A model generated the notes under the pieces. The model made no database searches and was not told where the DNA came from. It saw nothing but the letters and a program-made list of their open reading frames with translations. Position numbers and translations under genes: made by a program. 64,000 nucleotides of DNA from CAWIVH01 sp963839475 (GTDB lineage Bacteria; Acidobacteriota; UBA6911). The stretch is taken from assembly GCA_963839475.1 (NCBI GenBank), contig CAWIVH010000018.1, positions 434,001 through 498,000 on the forward strand. Direction: 5' to 3'. This document shows, in pieces, positions 1 to 8,899 of this stretch (its first letter is position 1; the number at the start of each line of letters is the position of its first letter).

Positions 1-3000
1 ATGGATCTCGACCTCGAAGCCGACCTCGGCATCGATACGGTCAAACAGGCCGAGATGTTCGCCGCCATCCGCGCCGCATACGATATCCCACGGGACGACA
101 ATCTCAAGCTGCGCGACTTCCCTACTCTCGCTCATGCGATTCAATTCGTCTTCGACCACAGGCCGGATTTGAAACCGGTGGAATCCGCCGTCCCGGCATC
201 TGTAACACAGGCTGTTCCAATCCCGGCGCCAACGGCTGAAGAAAGTGCCGATGCCGTCAGGGAAAAGGTGCTCCAGATCATTGCCGAAAAGACCGGCTAC
301 CCCACCGACATGCTGGATCTGGACCTCGACCTCGAAGCGGATCTAGGAGTCGACACCGTCAAGCAGGCAGAAATGTTCGCTGCCATCCGCGCCGCGTATG
401 ATATCCCGCGCGACGACAATATGAAGCTGCGTGACTTCCCTACTCTCGCGCACGCCATCCAGTTCGTTTACAGCCGCAGGCCCGACCTGAAACAGGGCCC
501 GACTGCGGCACAGGGAACCGAAACAGAGGCGGCTGCAGCAACTGCCGCCGCCCCGGCCATTGCGGTTGCGGCTAGCCTTGAAGCGGCAGATTCGGTCCCG
601 CGGCGCGTGCCTGCTCCCAGGCTCCGCCCTGCGATCGAGTTCTGCAAGAAGACCGGCGTCAGCCTGGGACCCGGAAGCCGGATCGTCATTATGAGTGATC
701 TTGGCGGTGTCGCTAAAGCGCTCGCAGCTCACATGGAAGGTATCGGCGCCCAGTGCTTGATAATCAGCGATGCCCCGGAAGCGGAAGTTCTCCGGCAGCG
801 CCTTGAGGCCTGGAAGTCGGAAGGGCCCATCCAGGGCGTATATTGGCTGCCCGCCCTTGATCCGGAAACGCCGGTTTCTTCCATGATCCTCGCAGACTGG
901 CGCGAGGCAACTCGTGTGCGCGTAAAGCTGCTCTTCACCGCCATGAAGACTCTTTATGCTGAGCTGGACCAGCCAGGGGCATTCCTAGTCTCCGCCACAC
1001 GTCTCGGCGGATTGCACGGCTACGACGAATCCGGCGCCTTCGCTCCACTAGGCGGCGGCGTGACCGGTTTCACCAAAACCATCAAACGCGAAAAGCGGGA
1101 AGTCCTGGTTAAAGCGGTCGACTTCGAGGCTGGCGCCTCGGCTGCAGCAATCGCCGGCAGCCTGGTTGAGGAAACGCTGGCAGATCCTGGCGCCGTCGAA
1201 ATCGGTTACCGTGACGGCATGCGCTGGACCATCGGACTGGCTGAAAAACCGGCTGCCGATGGAAATCCTGGCATGATTCTTGGTAAGGAAACTGTTTTCG
1301 TCATTACCGGCGCAGCGGGCAGCATCGTGTCAGCCATCACAGCCGACCTGGCTGCTGCCTCCGGCGGAACCTTCCACCTGCTGGACCTGGTGCCGTCTCC
1401 GGATCCTGCAAGCCACGATCTGCAGCGGTTCGCAGTCGACAAAGAGGGCCTCAAAAGGGACATTTTCGAGCGCCTTAAAGCCCGCGGCGAACGAGCAACG
1501 CCGGCGATGGTGGAGAAAGAAATGGCCGGGCTCGAGAGGTCGCGTGCGGCCATGGACGCTATCGAAGCTGTCCAGAATGCCGGCGGCACGGCGCATTATT
1601 ACAGTGTCAACCTGCTGCAGGCCGGCGCGGTAGCCGAAGTCATGCGCCAGGTTTCCGAAAGAAGCGGGCGTGTGGATGTTCTGCTGCACGCAGCGGGATT
1701 GGAAATCAGTCATTTTCTGCCCGATAAGAAAACTTCGGAATTCGACCTGGTCTTCGATGTCAAGTCGGACGGCTGGTTTAACCTCGTATCCAACCTCGGC
1801 AGCATGCCGCTCGGCGCCGCGGTAGTTTTTAGTTCCATCGCGGGTCGGTTCGGCAACGGCGGACAAACCGATTACAGCTCGGCCAACGATCTTCTTTGCA
1901 AGCAGATCTCAAGCTTCAGGACAACACGGCCTGAGACCCGCGGCATCGCCATCGACTGGACGGCGTGGGGAGGGATCGGCATGGCGGTGCGCGGGTCGAT
2001 CCCGACGGTTCTGAAGCAGGCTGGCATCGACATGCTGCCCCCTGAAGCAGGCATTCCTACCGTCCGGCGTGAATTGACAGCCGGAGGAACCCGGGGCGAA
2101 CTGGTAGTCGCCCAGGGTCTCGGCTTGATGCTCAAGGACTTTGACGAGCACGGCGGCCTGGACCTGGCGGAAGGCGGAAAACTCTCCCATCGGCTGAAAG
2201 AAGCCGGCATCATGACTGGCCGCGTAACCGGAATGGGACTTTATAGCGGGCTGACCATTGAGACGGTTTTAGATCCGGCGGAGCAACCCTTCCTCTTCGA
2301 CCACAAGATCGGCGGGACACCCGTCCTGCCGGGAGTTATGGGAGTCGAGGCTCTGGCGGAAGTTGCCGGACTTCTTTTCCCCGATCGGCAGATAGGATCG
2401 ATTGAGAGCGTTGCTTTCAATTCGCCCTTCAAATTCTATCGCGGCCAGTCGAGAACGGTAACACTTCAGGCGGAGTTTTCAGTCTTGGACCATGATGTTG
2501 TTGTGGATTGCAGGCTGATCGGCACCCGCCTGTTACACGGTCAAACCCAGCCTGAGATCACAATCCATTTTACCGGACGGGTTCTCCTGGTGGAGAAAAT
2601 GGCGGCCGCGAAGAAACGAAGAAAATCGGCCGCGCCCGGCGACAGCAACCCCGTTGGTTCGAGCGATATCTATAAACTCTATTTTCACGGACCGGCCTAC
2701 CAGGTGCTCGAAAGCTCATGGCGCGCAGGAGACGAAGTGGTAGGGCTCTATTCCGATTGCCTGCCGGCCAATCATGTCCCGGCGGACCGGCCGACGCTCG
2801 TATCGCCGCGTCTAATCGAGCTTTGCTTTCAAACAGCAGGGATGTGGGAAATGGCCGTACGCGCGAAAATGGGCCTACCCTACCGGATTGGAACGGTGGT
2901 GATATTCCGGGGCGAAGAAACCGCCAAAACGAGGCTTCAGGCTTTTGTGAAGCCGAATGCGGACGGCAGCTACGATGCTCAGGTTGCCGATGAAAAGGGC

Positions 3001-3099
3001 AACATCTATATCTCTTTGACCGGTTATCGCACCATGGAATTGCCGGATCCAATCGACACCGCAATTCTTCAGCCTCTGAAAGAGGCGATTGCGAGGTGA
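1..3099 (+). CDS. Modular type I PKS / PUFA-synthase-like protein, C-terminal part (ACP-ACP-KR-DH), 5' truncated
   Basis: This is the 3' part of a large multidomain acyl synthase; the reading frame is open to the first base, so the first Met is probably internal. In order: a truncated acyl carrier domain (residues 1-58), an Ala/Pro linker, a second nearly identical carrier domain (about 84-165), a spacer, a ketoreductase (about 430-660, TGAAGS at 436-441, S611/S612 and Y625 of the catalytic S-Y-N set), and a double-hotdog dehydratase (about 745-1020, HKIGGTPVLP at 768-777 matching HxxxGxxxxP, second half starting near FHGPAY). Such enzymes extend and reduce acyl chains on a phosphopantetheine arm. 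Both carrier domains read D-T-V (T13, T119) where the usual attachment motif is D-S-L/I. A PPTase gene follows directly. Upstream KS and AT domains would lie outside the window. The product cannot be predicted. Confidence 0.85.
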   Translation: MDLDLEADLGIDTVKQAEMFAAIRAAYDIPRDDNLKLRDFPTLAHAIQFVFDHRPDLKPVESAVPASVTQAVPIPAPTAEESADAVREKVLQIIAEKTGYPTDMLDLDLDLEADLGVDTVKQAEMFAAIRAAYDIPRDDNMKLRDFPTLAHAIQFVYSRRPDLKQGPTAAQGTETEAAAATAAAPAIAVAASLEAADSVPRRVPAPRLRPAIEFCKKTGVSLGPGSRIVIMSDLGGVAKALAAHMEGIGAQCLIISDAPEAEVLRQRLEAWKSEGPIQGVYWLPALDPETPVSSMILADWREATRVRVKLLFTAMKTLYAELDQPGAFLVSATRLGGLHGYDESGAFAPLGGGVTGFTKTIKREKREVLVKAVDFEAGASAAAIAGSLVEETLADPGAVEIGYRDGMRWTIGLAEKPAADGNPGMILGKETVFVITGAAGSIVSAITADLAAASGGTFHLLDLVPSPDPASHDLQRFAVDKEGLKRDIFERLKARGERATPAMVEKEMAGLERSRAAMDAIEAVQNAGGTAHYYSVNLLQAGAVAEVMRQVSERSGRVDVLLHAAGLEISHFLPDKKTSEFDLVFDVKSDGWFNLVSNLGSMPLGAAVVFSSIAGRFGNGGQTDYSSANDLLCKQISSFRTTRPETRGIAIDWTAWGGIGMAVRGSIPTVLKQAGIDMLPPEAGIPTVRRELTAGGTRGELVVAQGLGLMLKDFDEHGGLDLAEGGKLSHRLKEAGIMTGRVTGMGLYSGLTIETVLDPAEQPFLFDHKIGGTPVLPGVMGVEALAEVAGLLFPDRQIGSIESVAFNSPFKFYRGQSRTVTLQAEFSVLDHDVVVDCRLIGTRLLHGQTQPEITIHFTGRVLLVEKMAAAKKRRKSAAPGDSNPVGSSDIYKLYFHGPAYQVLESSWRAGDEVVGLYSDCLPANHVPADRPTLVSPRLIELCFQTAGMWEMAVRAKMGLPYRIGTVVIFRGEETAKTRLQAFVKPNADGSYDAQVADEKGNIYISLTGYRTMELPDPIDTAILQPLKEAIAR

Positions 3100-3140
3100 T
3101 TTGTCGGGCTGCATCGCCGCATGCGCCCTCAGGATCTAGA

Positions 3141-3845
3141 ATGAATTGCAGCGACATACCTGACCGGATTCACTGGTTGACCCAGGAACAAATTGACATT
3201 CCCGGGAACGACACCTGGTTATCGCGGGCCGAGCGCGAACGGTCAGCCCTCTTCCGTTTTGCGAAGCGCCGCAACGACTGGCTGCTCGGCCGATGGACTG
3301 CTAAAAAGCTGGTGTCGGCAGTCCTGGGGATCTCCCCTCTGGAGATATCTTCAATCGAAATTATCGCGGCGTCCGACGGTGCTCCGGAGGTTTGGATCCA
3401 GGGCGAACCTGCACCGGCCGTGCTTTCCATCAGCCACAGCGAGGGCATGGCCTTTTGTGCCGTGACCGCCAAAAGCATCGCCCTGGGATGCGACATCGAA
3501 ACCATCGCTTCAAAGGAACCTGCTTTCCTCCGCGACTATCTCACCGCAGAGGAACAGGAAATCTGCGCGAGGGCTCCTGAGAACGACAAAAGCATGGCGG
3601 CCACTTTGATTTGGAGTGCAAAGGAGAGTGCCCTGAAAGCCATGCGCGAAGGCTTGCGGCGGGACACGCAAAGCGTAGTCGTCCGATTGGATCCCGTATG
3701 GCGATTGGATTCATGGAATCGGCTGAAAGTAATTTGCCTGCAGACAGACTCGCTCTATGAAGGCCACTGGTGCGTGCGCCAGCACCGAATACTGACTCTT
3801 GTGTCGAAGCCGGCCGCCGGGGAGCTTCATCCCATCGCATCCTGA
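3141..3845 (+). CDS. 4'-phosphopantetheinyl transferase (Sfp/AcpT superfamily)
   Basis: Transfers the 4'-phosphopantetheine arm of CoA to a carrier-protein side chain, converting apo-ACP to holo-ACP in the cytoplasm. The two Sfp signatures are visible: LGCDIE (D118 and E120, metal ligands) and WSAKES (W158, K161, E162). The length of 234 residues is normal for the Sfp type. I chose ATG 3141 because AGGA lies about 7 bases upstream; a GTG at 3096 overlapping the synthase stop would add 15 residues of poor-looking sequence. Its position directly after the modular synthase implies it serves those carrier domains and that the two are co-transcribed. Confidence 0.88.
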   Translation: MNCSDIPDRIHWLTQEQIDIPGNDTWLSRAERERSALFRFAKRRNDWLLGRWTAKKLVSAVLGISPLEISSIEIIAASDGAPEVWIQGEPAPAVLSISHSEGMAFCAVTAKSIALGCDIETIASKEPAFLRDYLTAEEQEICARAPENDKSMAATLIWSAKESALKAMREGLRRDTQSVVVRLDPVWRLDSWNRLKVICLQTDSLYEGHWCVRQHRILTLVSKPAAGELHPIAS

Positions 3846-3879
3846 AACCGCAGACTTTCGCCAGATCAGCAACCTTCGC

Positions 3880-4665
3880 TCAGTTCGACGGACCATCCCC
3901 AGCTCTCCTGGAAAACAGCATCAGCTTTTTCCTGGCCCTTTCCATCCTGGCAGGTTGCTGGACTCGCCGCGATCGCCAGAGCAAGTTGTGAGGGGTAATC
4001 GTTGCCCCGACAAACTCCACAACCTCGGTTTCATAGCCGGCCGACTCCAGGCGCCAGGTGCGTTCGGCATCGACCAATGCCTGGATATATCTCCGGCGCA
4101 CCGGGGCCTGCGGCGGGATGCCCCTGAGCAGCGCCTCCGTCTCGGCAAAAGCCGAAGCTCTGGCGGCACGGCTTGTACAGCAGGGAACCAAAAGAAGCAT
4201 GCCGGCCCGGCGCTCCAGGGATTGATCGATGATGAGGTCGGCGGCCGGCCCACAGGCATGCAGCGCAGCCACAATGGCCGGACTGTCTGGCCAGGCCTTC
4301 CCCTCCGCAACATCTGCAACCCGGCACTCGATTGGAATGGTTGTCTGCAGCCGCTCGATGGCAAGTTTCGCCGCCTTCAGCCTGGATGGATTTCTCTCGA
4401 TGGAAATAATCCGGGCATTCCTCCCCGACGGCTCGAAGACAAGTTTGGCTGACAAAAGTCCAAGATACGATTTACCGGCTGCAGCATCCACCAGTGTCAA
4501 CTGGGACCTCCGCGAGAAACGGGCAACTGCCCGTCCGATCTCATCCAGCATCGCCGCCACTTCAATCGCTTTGCGGTGGTCTTCATCCCGCAGCTTTGCT
4601 CCTTCTGCAGCAATATAGAGCCGATCCAGCCAGCTTTCTACTTCGGCAACTTCAACGAATGCCAT
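3880..4665 (-). CDS. Class I SAM-dependent methyltransferase (Methyltransf_32-like)
   Basis: A 261-residue cytoplasmic protein with a Rossmann-type SAM-binding fold: the glycine-rich motif VDAAAGKSYLG near residues 64-74, an acidic residue ending the next strand (IISIERNPSRL), and the ALHACG motif typical of the Methyltransf_32 group. The later PCCTSRAA segment fits motif IV-V of that fold. The substrate is unknown; relatives include the methyltransferase half of GSTCD-like proteins. The gene converges with the PPTase, 34 bases apart. ATG 4665 is preceded by AGGGG at suitable spacing. Confidence 0.75.
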   Translation of the reverse strand: MAFVEVAEVESWLDRLYIAAEGAKLRDEDHRKAIEVAAMLDEIGRAVARFSRRSQLTLVDAAAGKSYLGLLSAKLVFEPSGRNARIISIERNPSRLKAAKLAIERLQTTIPIECRVADVAEGKAWPDSPAIVAALHACGPAADLIIDQSLERRAGMLLLVPCCTSRAARASAFAETEALLRGIPPQAPVRRRYIQALVDAERTWRLESAGYETEVVEFVGATITPHNLLWRSRRVQQPARMERARKKLMLFSRRAGDGPSN

Positions 4666-4726
4666 AAGGGAAGCCCCTGGGCTCGATCCGATCCGACAAA
4701 TGGAAATTGCAGGTAGAAGCAGCCCA

Positions 4727-5482
4727 TCACCGGCTCGCTTTTTTGGGAGGATTACGAAGAACGACGGTATTTACGACGCGGTCGTGAGGCAATCGGCGAT
4801 TCGGGTCACGCCACAGATCGAAAATGGAAATGCCGAGCGTCCCGGGAATGTGAAGGTACCCGACAAAGCGCTCGAGGCTCTCCGCGATCGTAAGTCGATG
4901 ACCGTCGATGCGCGCGACCCTGACGCCGACCATCCTTTTTCCGACGGTTGCCCCGCGCCTGGTCGACAATAACAGCCCAAAATAGAGAGCTGCGATACCG
5001 TAAAGTGACAAGAATCGGATGGACCGGGGGATCATCTCTCCGATGTCGACACGGATCGTCTTGGGCTTTAGCACGGCGGGTGCACTCTCGGAAAAACTGA
5101 GCGCAAAAGTATAATCGTAATCATGAACCGCTTCATAGGCCTCGTCGAGTTTTCCTTCTTCGACCGCCGTTATCGCCGCACAGGGAAGACCGGGAGCCTC
5201 AATGCGCGCCAGGAGGGGAAGCACCTTCTTGAAGGCTTCGATCCTCGCCGGCTGATCCGCGTTCTGCCGCTGAAGCATGGTGCGCAACCCGGAGAGCGCT
5301 TGGGGATCGTTGAGGGAAAGACTTAACACTGCTACACTTACGGCGACCACAATACTTGGGATCATGATTACGAGCAAATCGATGGACAGGGCGATGGCGC
5401 GGCGGGCCGGTGAGGCCAGGACTGCGCCTGCCAATTCAGGCGTGACTTGCAGGTGTTTCTCGTTGAATGTGCGAGGACTCAT
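4727..5482 (-). CDS. RDD family membrane protein
   Basis: Integral membrane protein of about 251 residues. An Arg-Arg pair and Asp in the first hydrophobic segment (PARRAIALSIDLLVIMI) give the RDD signature. A second segment (RFLSLYGIAALYFGLLL) precedes a conserved tail with GKRMVGVRVARIDG, also typical of RDD proteins. About 130 soluble residues separate the two, longer than the usual RDD loop. The function of the family is poorly defined; some members have been linked to ion exchange. Start ATG 5482 has GGAG exactly 8 bases upstream, which I preferred over the in-frame ATG at 5521. Confidence 0.75.
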   Translation of the reverse strand: MSPRTFNEKHLQVTPELAGAVLASPARRAIALSIDLLVIMIPSIVVAVSVAVLSLSLNDPQALSGLRTMLQRQNADQPARIEAFKKVLPLLARIEAPGLPCAAITAVEEGKLDEAYEAVHDYDYTFALSFSESAPAVLKPKTIRVDIGEMIPRSIRFLSLYGIAALYFGLLLSTRRGATVGKRMVGVRVARIDGHRLTIAESLERFVGYLHIPGTLGISIFDLWRDPNRRLPHDRVVNTVVLRNPPKKASR

Positions 5483-5542
5483 AGCGCCCACTCCAGCAAG
5501 CTCGGGGGATAATATAATCAACGGCCGCCATGCCGGCCGGAC

Positions 5543-6064
5543 TCATGGAGCCTTTTCCCGGTGGGATTGGGAAGAATTCAAGTGCGCATAGAACCCCATC
5601 CCCTCACCGGTGAATTGTTTGGTGGCGAAAATTATCTGACCGGCATGCCCCGAGAAATGTTCGACGACATGGTAGATCGCCCACAAGACAGTCACGTCGT
5701 ACTGCTGGACCCTGGTCATTTCCAGCAGCCGGCGCGCGCTCAAATCCCGGATAATCGCTACGGCTTCGGTTACCGCCAACTGCAACTGTCGCTGGAGCTC
5801 TTCAGAACTTGCTCCGTCGCGAGCGAGAAATTCAAGATCGCGCTGACGGATGTCGGGCTGACGGCCGACGCCGAATCCGATCCACTGCCGCAAATTGCCG
5901 CACAGGTGGAGCACAAGGTTCCCGATCGCGTTTTCGTTTTCAGTCCCCCGCTGCCAGATCCGGGCCGCATCAAGCTTTCCCAGGCAGGCGCAGATGCGCC
6001 CACAAAGCTGCTCGAGCTTTTCGCACGAGAAATCAATGAAGGCTTTGTCCAGCCCTTCAGTCAT
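5543..6064 (-). CDS. DinB superfamily protein (DUF1572-like)
   Basis: A 173-residue four-helix-bundle protein of the DinB/YfiT-like superfamily. Histidines that would form the metal site are at the expected helix positions: LVLHLCGNL, then YHVVEHFSGHAGQI. The segments NAIGNLVLHL and VEHFSGHAGQI resemble the DUF1572 subgroup. Members are metal-dependent thiol-related transferases or are uncharacterised; no substrate can be read from the sequence. ATG 6064 follows AGGAGG-ACCC, a strong ribosome binding site. A second, distant DinB-like gene lies at 58361-58924. Confidence 0.75.
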   Translation of the reverse strand: MTEGLDKAFIDFSCEKLEQLCGRICACLGKLDAARIWQRGTENENAIGNLVLHLCGNLRQWIGFGVGRQPDIRQRDLEFLARDGASSEELQRQLQLAVTEAVAIIRDLSARRLLEMTRVQQYDVTVLWAIYHVVEHFSGHAGQIIFATKQFTGEGMGFYAHLNSSQSHREKAP

Positions 6065-6104
6065 GGGTCCTCCTGTTCGACACTCCAGGCCGGGGCAAAC
6101 GCCA

Positions 6105-6377
6105 TTAATGCTGGCCCGCGACTTTCATGTCCCATTCATGTAATTCGAGAGCTCGCGCACCGCAAGCAATGTAGGGATCGCTTTCCGCGAGTTTCAACGC
6201 CTCATCCCATGAAGCGGCGATGTAGATTACAAGCCCCCCGGTGTTGTCGGTGAATTTGCCGCGAGCGAAAATGTTGCCGGCTTTTTCATTTTGCACCAGA
6301 AATTCGAGGTGCGCAGGGCGGTAGTTTTGGCTCTTCTCAGGATCTTTCATTTTTAAAAAGGCTGCGTAGTAACTCAT
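6105..6377 (-). CDS. YciI family protein
   Basis: A 90-residue protein of the YCII-related dimeric alpha-beta barrel family. The sequence MSYYAAFLKM, a central HLEFL segment (His on helix 1), the FARGKF turn and a C-terminal IACGARALELHEW strand are characteristic. YciI-like proteins are small soluble enzymes or accessory proteins, mostly of unknown role, sometimes with chlorohydrolase or dehydrochlorinase activity. ATG 6377 is preceded by AAAGGAG; an in-frame upstream extension lacks family similarity. It follows in the same direction as the DinB-like gene, 40 bases away. Confidence 0.72.
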   Translation of the reverse strand: MSYYAAFLKMKDPEKSQNYRPAHLEFLVQNEKAGNIFARGKFTDNTGGLVIYIAASWDEALKLAESDPYIACGARALELHEWDMKVAGQH

Positions 6378-6706
6378 CGATGATGATCTCCTTTGGCTCC
6401 TCAGACAAAGCGATAGGATGGGAAAGTAAGTATCGCATAACCGGCATTCTTCCTCAAAACCTGCTTGCGGCGCGACGTCGATTCGGAGGATGAGTCTGTG
6501 CAGGCTCATCCGGCCGACATCGGGCAGATCCATTCCGCGCCTTCCTGTGAAAATCGGGTTACCGGCTGCACGCATGCATTACTGAAGCCACAATCCATTC
6601 AACCGCTTGGGTTTTCGGCACCCTTTCCCCAGCGCCCTCCCCCTTCGAAAGCGTAGACTCCAACATTTGCGGATATAATAGCGGCGACCAGAAAAGCAGC
6701 GCGCCG
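6378..6706. other. Intergenic stretch without a recognisable gene
   Basis: About 330 bases between the divergent YciI-like gene and the RND remnant. Short open frames exist on both strands but none resembles a protein family or has a good ribosome binding site. It should hold the promoter of the YciI-like gene, but I cannot point to a convincing -35/-10 pair. Confidence 0.5.
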
Positions 6707-7426
6707 CCGCAGCGATTCCTGTGTCTTCTGGGGGCGGTTGTGCTGATCGGCACCGGGATGTGGGCTTTCCGGCAGCTGAAAGTGCAGGCCTACCCCGAAA
6801 TCTCCGACACTCAAGTCGTTGTCATCACGCTTTTCCCGGGTCATGCAGCGGAGGAAGTGGAACTCCAGGTGACCGTACCGATCGAACGAGCTCTCAACAG
6901 CACTCCCAACGTCATCGCCCGCCGCTCCCGAACCCTATTCGGGTTGTCGGTGGTCGAACTTACCTTTGACTACGGCACGAATGACTATTTTGCGCGGCAG
7001 GTTGTCCTGGAAAAACTCCGCGATGCCCAACTGCCCAACAACGTTTCCCTCACGCTCGGACCATTATCGACGCCAATCGGGGAACTCTATCGTTATACCC
7101 TCTCCGGAGAACGCTACAGCGTCGCCGACCTGAGGGAACTCGAGGATTGGGTGGTTGAACCCCGGTTCCTTCAGGTTTCCGGCGTGGCGGACGTGACACC
7201 GTTTGGCGGGCTGATCAAGCAGTCCCTTGAAGTTAAACTGGTCAGCTCGCAGTCCGGACGCGACGATTCGGGCACGAACCCCTACGGCCCCAACCGTAAC
7301 GAGGTTTTTGTCCCGCTTCATCCTTATGACAGCTGGCAGAAAGGAAAGGTGAAGGCGGACCTCGTCGAGGAATTTGCCGCCAGGCTGGAGGCTGCCGGCC
7401 CCGTGGTGGCAGAACATTTTTTTTGA
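6707..7426 (+). pseudogene. RND efflux pump (CzcA/AcrB family) remnant with lost start and large internal deletion
   Basis: The frame begins without an initiation codon in what would be the first membrane helix (RFLCLLGAVVLIGTGMWAF). It then follows an RND inner-membrane pump closely: YPEISDTQVVV, FPGHAAEEVE, PIERAL, the first porter domain, and a GVADVTPFGGLIKQ segment. Directly afterwards it jumps to residues that belong several hundred positions further on in CzcA-type pumps (SSQSGRDDSGTNPYGPN, then a VPLHPYDSW-like stretch) and stops. An intact pump has about 1000-1050 residues; only about 240 codons survive. It is therefore a dead fragment, not a small gene. The likely original role was proton-driven heavy-metal or drug efflux. 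Confidence 0.85.
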
Positions 7427-7471
7427 TCCGGCCGGGGAAGTTGGTATCTTCTAACTCAAGACAACAAAACT

Positions 7472-8827
7472 ATGAGCTCGATTCCCTTGAAAGTTCTGAT
7501 TGTTGATGACGAGGACGCGATCCGCGAGGTGCTGGAAATGCGCCTCGAAAGCTGGGGTTTCGAGGTGAAGATGGCGGCCACGGGAAATGAGGGCCGGGAT
7601 GCTGTCGCCGAGTTCAATCCCGATATCGTGGTCACCGACGTGGTAATGCCCGGGCTTTCCGGAGTGGAGTTGCTTTCGGAGCTCAAGGCCGGCAATTCCC
7701 GCCGGCCGGTGATTTTGATCACAGCGCAGGGAAGCATCGATCTGGCGGTTGAAGCCATGAAATTGGGAGCCCTGGATTTCCTGACCAAGCCGATCGACCA
7801 CAACAAACTTAAAGCCATTCTGGAATCTACACGGAAAGACATTGAATTACGGCGGGAATCGAGCAAGTTATTCAGACAGCTGGAACAGAATGCCGGATTG
7901 GGTGAATTTGTCGGAACGAGCCGCAAAATGCGGGAGATTTATGAGCTGATCCGGAACCTGGGCCCCACCGACACCTCCGTGATAATCACCGGCGAGAGCG
8001 GCACCGGCAAAGAACTTGCCGCGCGCACTATCCACCAGCTCAGCTCGCGCAATCGCGGCCCTTTCGTGCCCGTCAACGCGGCAGCGATACCGGAAAACCT
8101 GATCGAAAGCGAATTGTTCGGGCATGAAAAAGGTGCGTTCACAGGGGCGGTTGCGGTTCGCGCCGGCTGCTTTGAAATTGCCAACCGCGGCACCCTTTTT
8201 CTGGACGAGATCGCTGAAATGCCTATGGCGCTTCAACCGCGATTGCTGCGCGTCCTCGAGGACCAGCACGTTCGCAGGCTGGGAGGCGCTCAGGAATTCA
8301 CGGTGGATGTTCGCGTCCTCGCGGCAACGAATCAGGACCCGGTTGAAGCCGTCAAGGCGGGCAAACTGAGGGAAGACCTGCTCTATCGCTTGAACGTTTT
8401 TACCGTCCCCCTCCCGTCATTGCGCGAAAGGCTCGGCGATCTGCCGCTTCTCACCCATCATTTCATTCACGAATTCAATTCCAAGCACCGGATGAGAGTG
8501 GATGGCATGAAGGAGGAGGCGATGGTGCTCCTTCAGTCCTATGCCTGGCCGGGCAACGTACGTGAGCTTCGGAATGTGATGGAGCGGGCAATCATCATGG
8601 CGAAGTCCGGCATGATCGAACCGCTTCATCTGCCGGCTTACGTTTCATCCACTCCTACGGGTGAACGGATCTTGATTCCAGCCGGAGCGACCATCGCCGA
8701 TGCCGAGCGGGAGATGATTCTCCGCGCCCTGCAGAACTCGGGGAACAACAAGGCTGAGGCAGCGCGTCGCTTGGGGCTGGATGTGAAAACCATCCGGAAC
8801 AAGTTGAAATCCTATGGCATCGAATAG
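7472..8827 (+). CDS. Sigma-54-dependent response regulator (NtrC family)
   Basis: A 451-residue transcription activator. Residues 6-120 form a receiver domain with acidic pair D12-D13, phospho-acceptor D56 and the KPID lysine. Residues about 145-380 form the AAA+ domain with Walker A GESGTGKE, the sigma-54 contact loop GAFTGA and Walker B TLFLDEIAEM. The C terminus is a Fis-type helix-turn-helix (NNKAEAARRLGLDVKTIRNKL). Once phosphorylated, such proteins remodel RNA polymerase-sigma-54 at -24/-12 promoters. The downstream gene encodes a histidine kinase, 72 bases away, which is its probable partner. A strong sigma-54 promoter at 10528-10543 is a plausible target. Confidence 0.93.
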   Translation: MSSIPLKVLIVDDEDAIREVLEMRLESWGFEVKMAATGNEGRDAVAEFNPDIVVTDVVMPGLSGVELLSELKAGNSRRPVILITAQGSIDLAVEAMKLGALDFLTKPIDHNKLKAILESTRKDIELRRESSKLFRQLEQNAGLGEFVGTSRKMREIYELIRNLGPTDTSVIITGESGTGKELAARTIHQLSSRNRGPFVPVNAAAIPENLIESELFGHEKGAFTGAVAVRAGCFEIANRGTLFLDEIAEMPMALQPRLLRVLEDQHVRRLGGAQEFTVDVRVLAATNQDPVEAVKAGKLREDLLYRLNVFTVPLPSLRERLGDLPLLTHHFIHEFNSKHRMRVDGMKEEAMVLLQSYAWPGNVRELRNVMERAIIMAKSGMIEPLHLPAYVSSTPTGERILIPAGATIADAEREMILRALQNSGNNKAEAARRLGLDVKTIRNKLKSYGIE

Positions 8828-8899
8828 ATCGCCGGAGAATCCGAAACCCATGCCTAAAAGCCCACTCTGCCGGATTTTTTCCCCGGGTGGCCCGGATCC

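Noticed and set aside
1330..1866. 178-codon antisense frame inside the ketoreductase region
   Set aside because: Shadow of the synthase gene; no independent family resemblance.
3096..3140. GTG start for the PPTase overlapping the synthase stop
   Set aside because: The added residues do not look like PPTase sequence and ATG 3141 has a better ribosome binding site.
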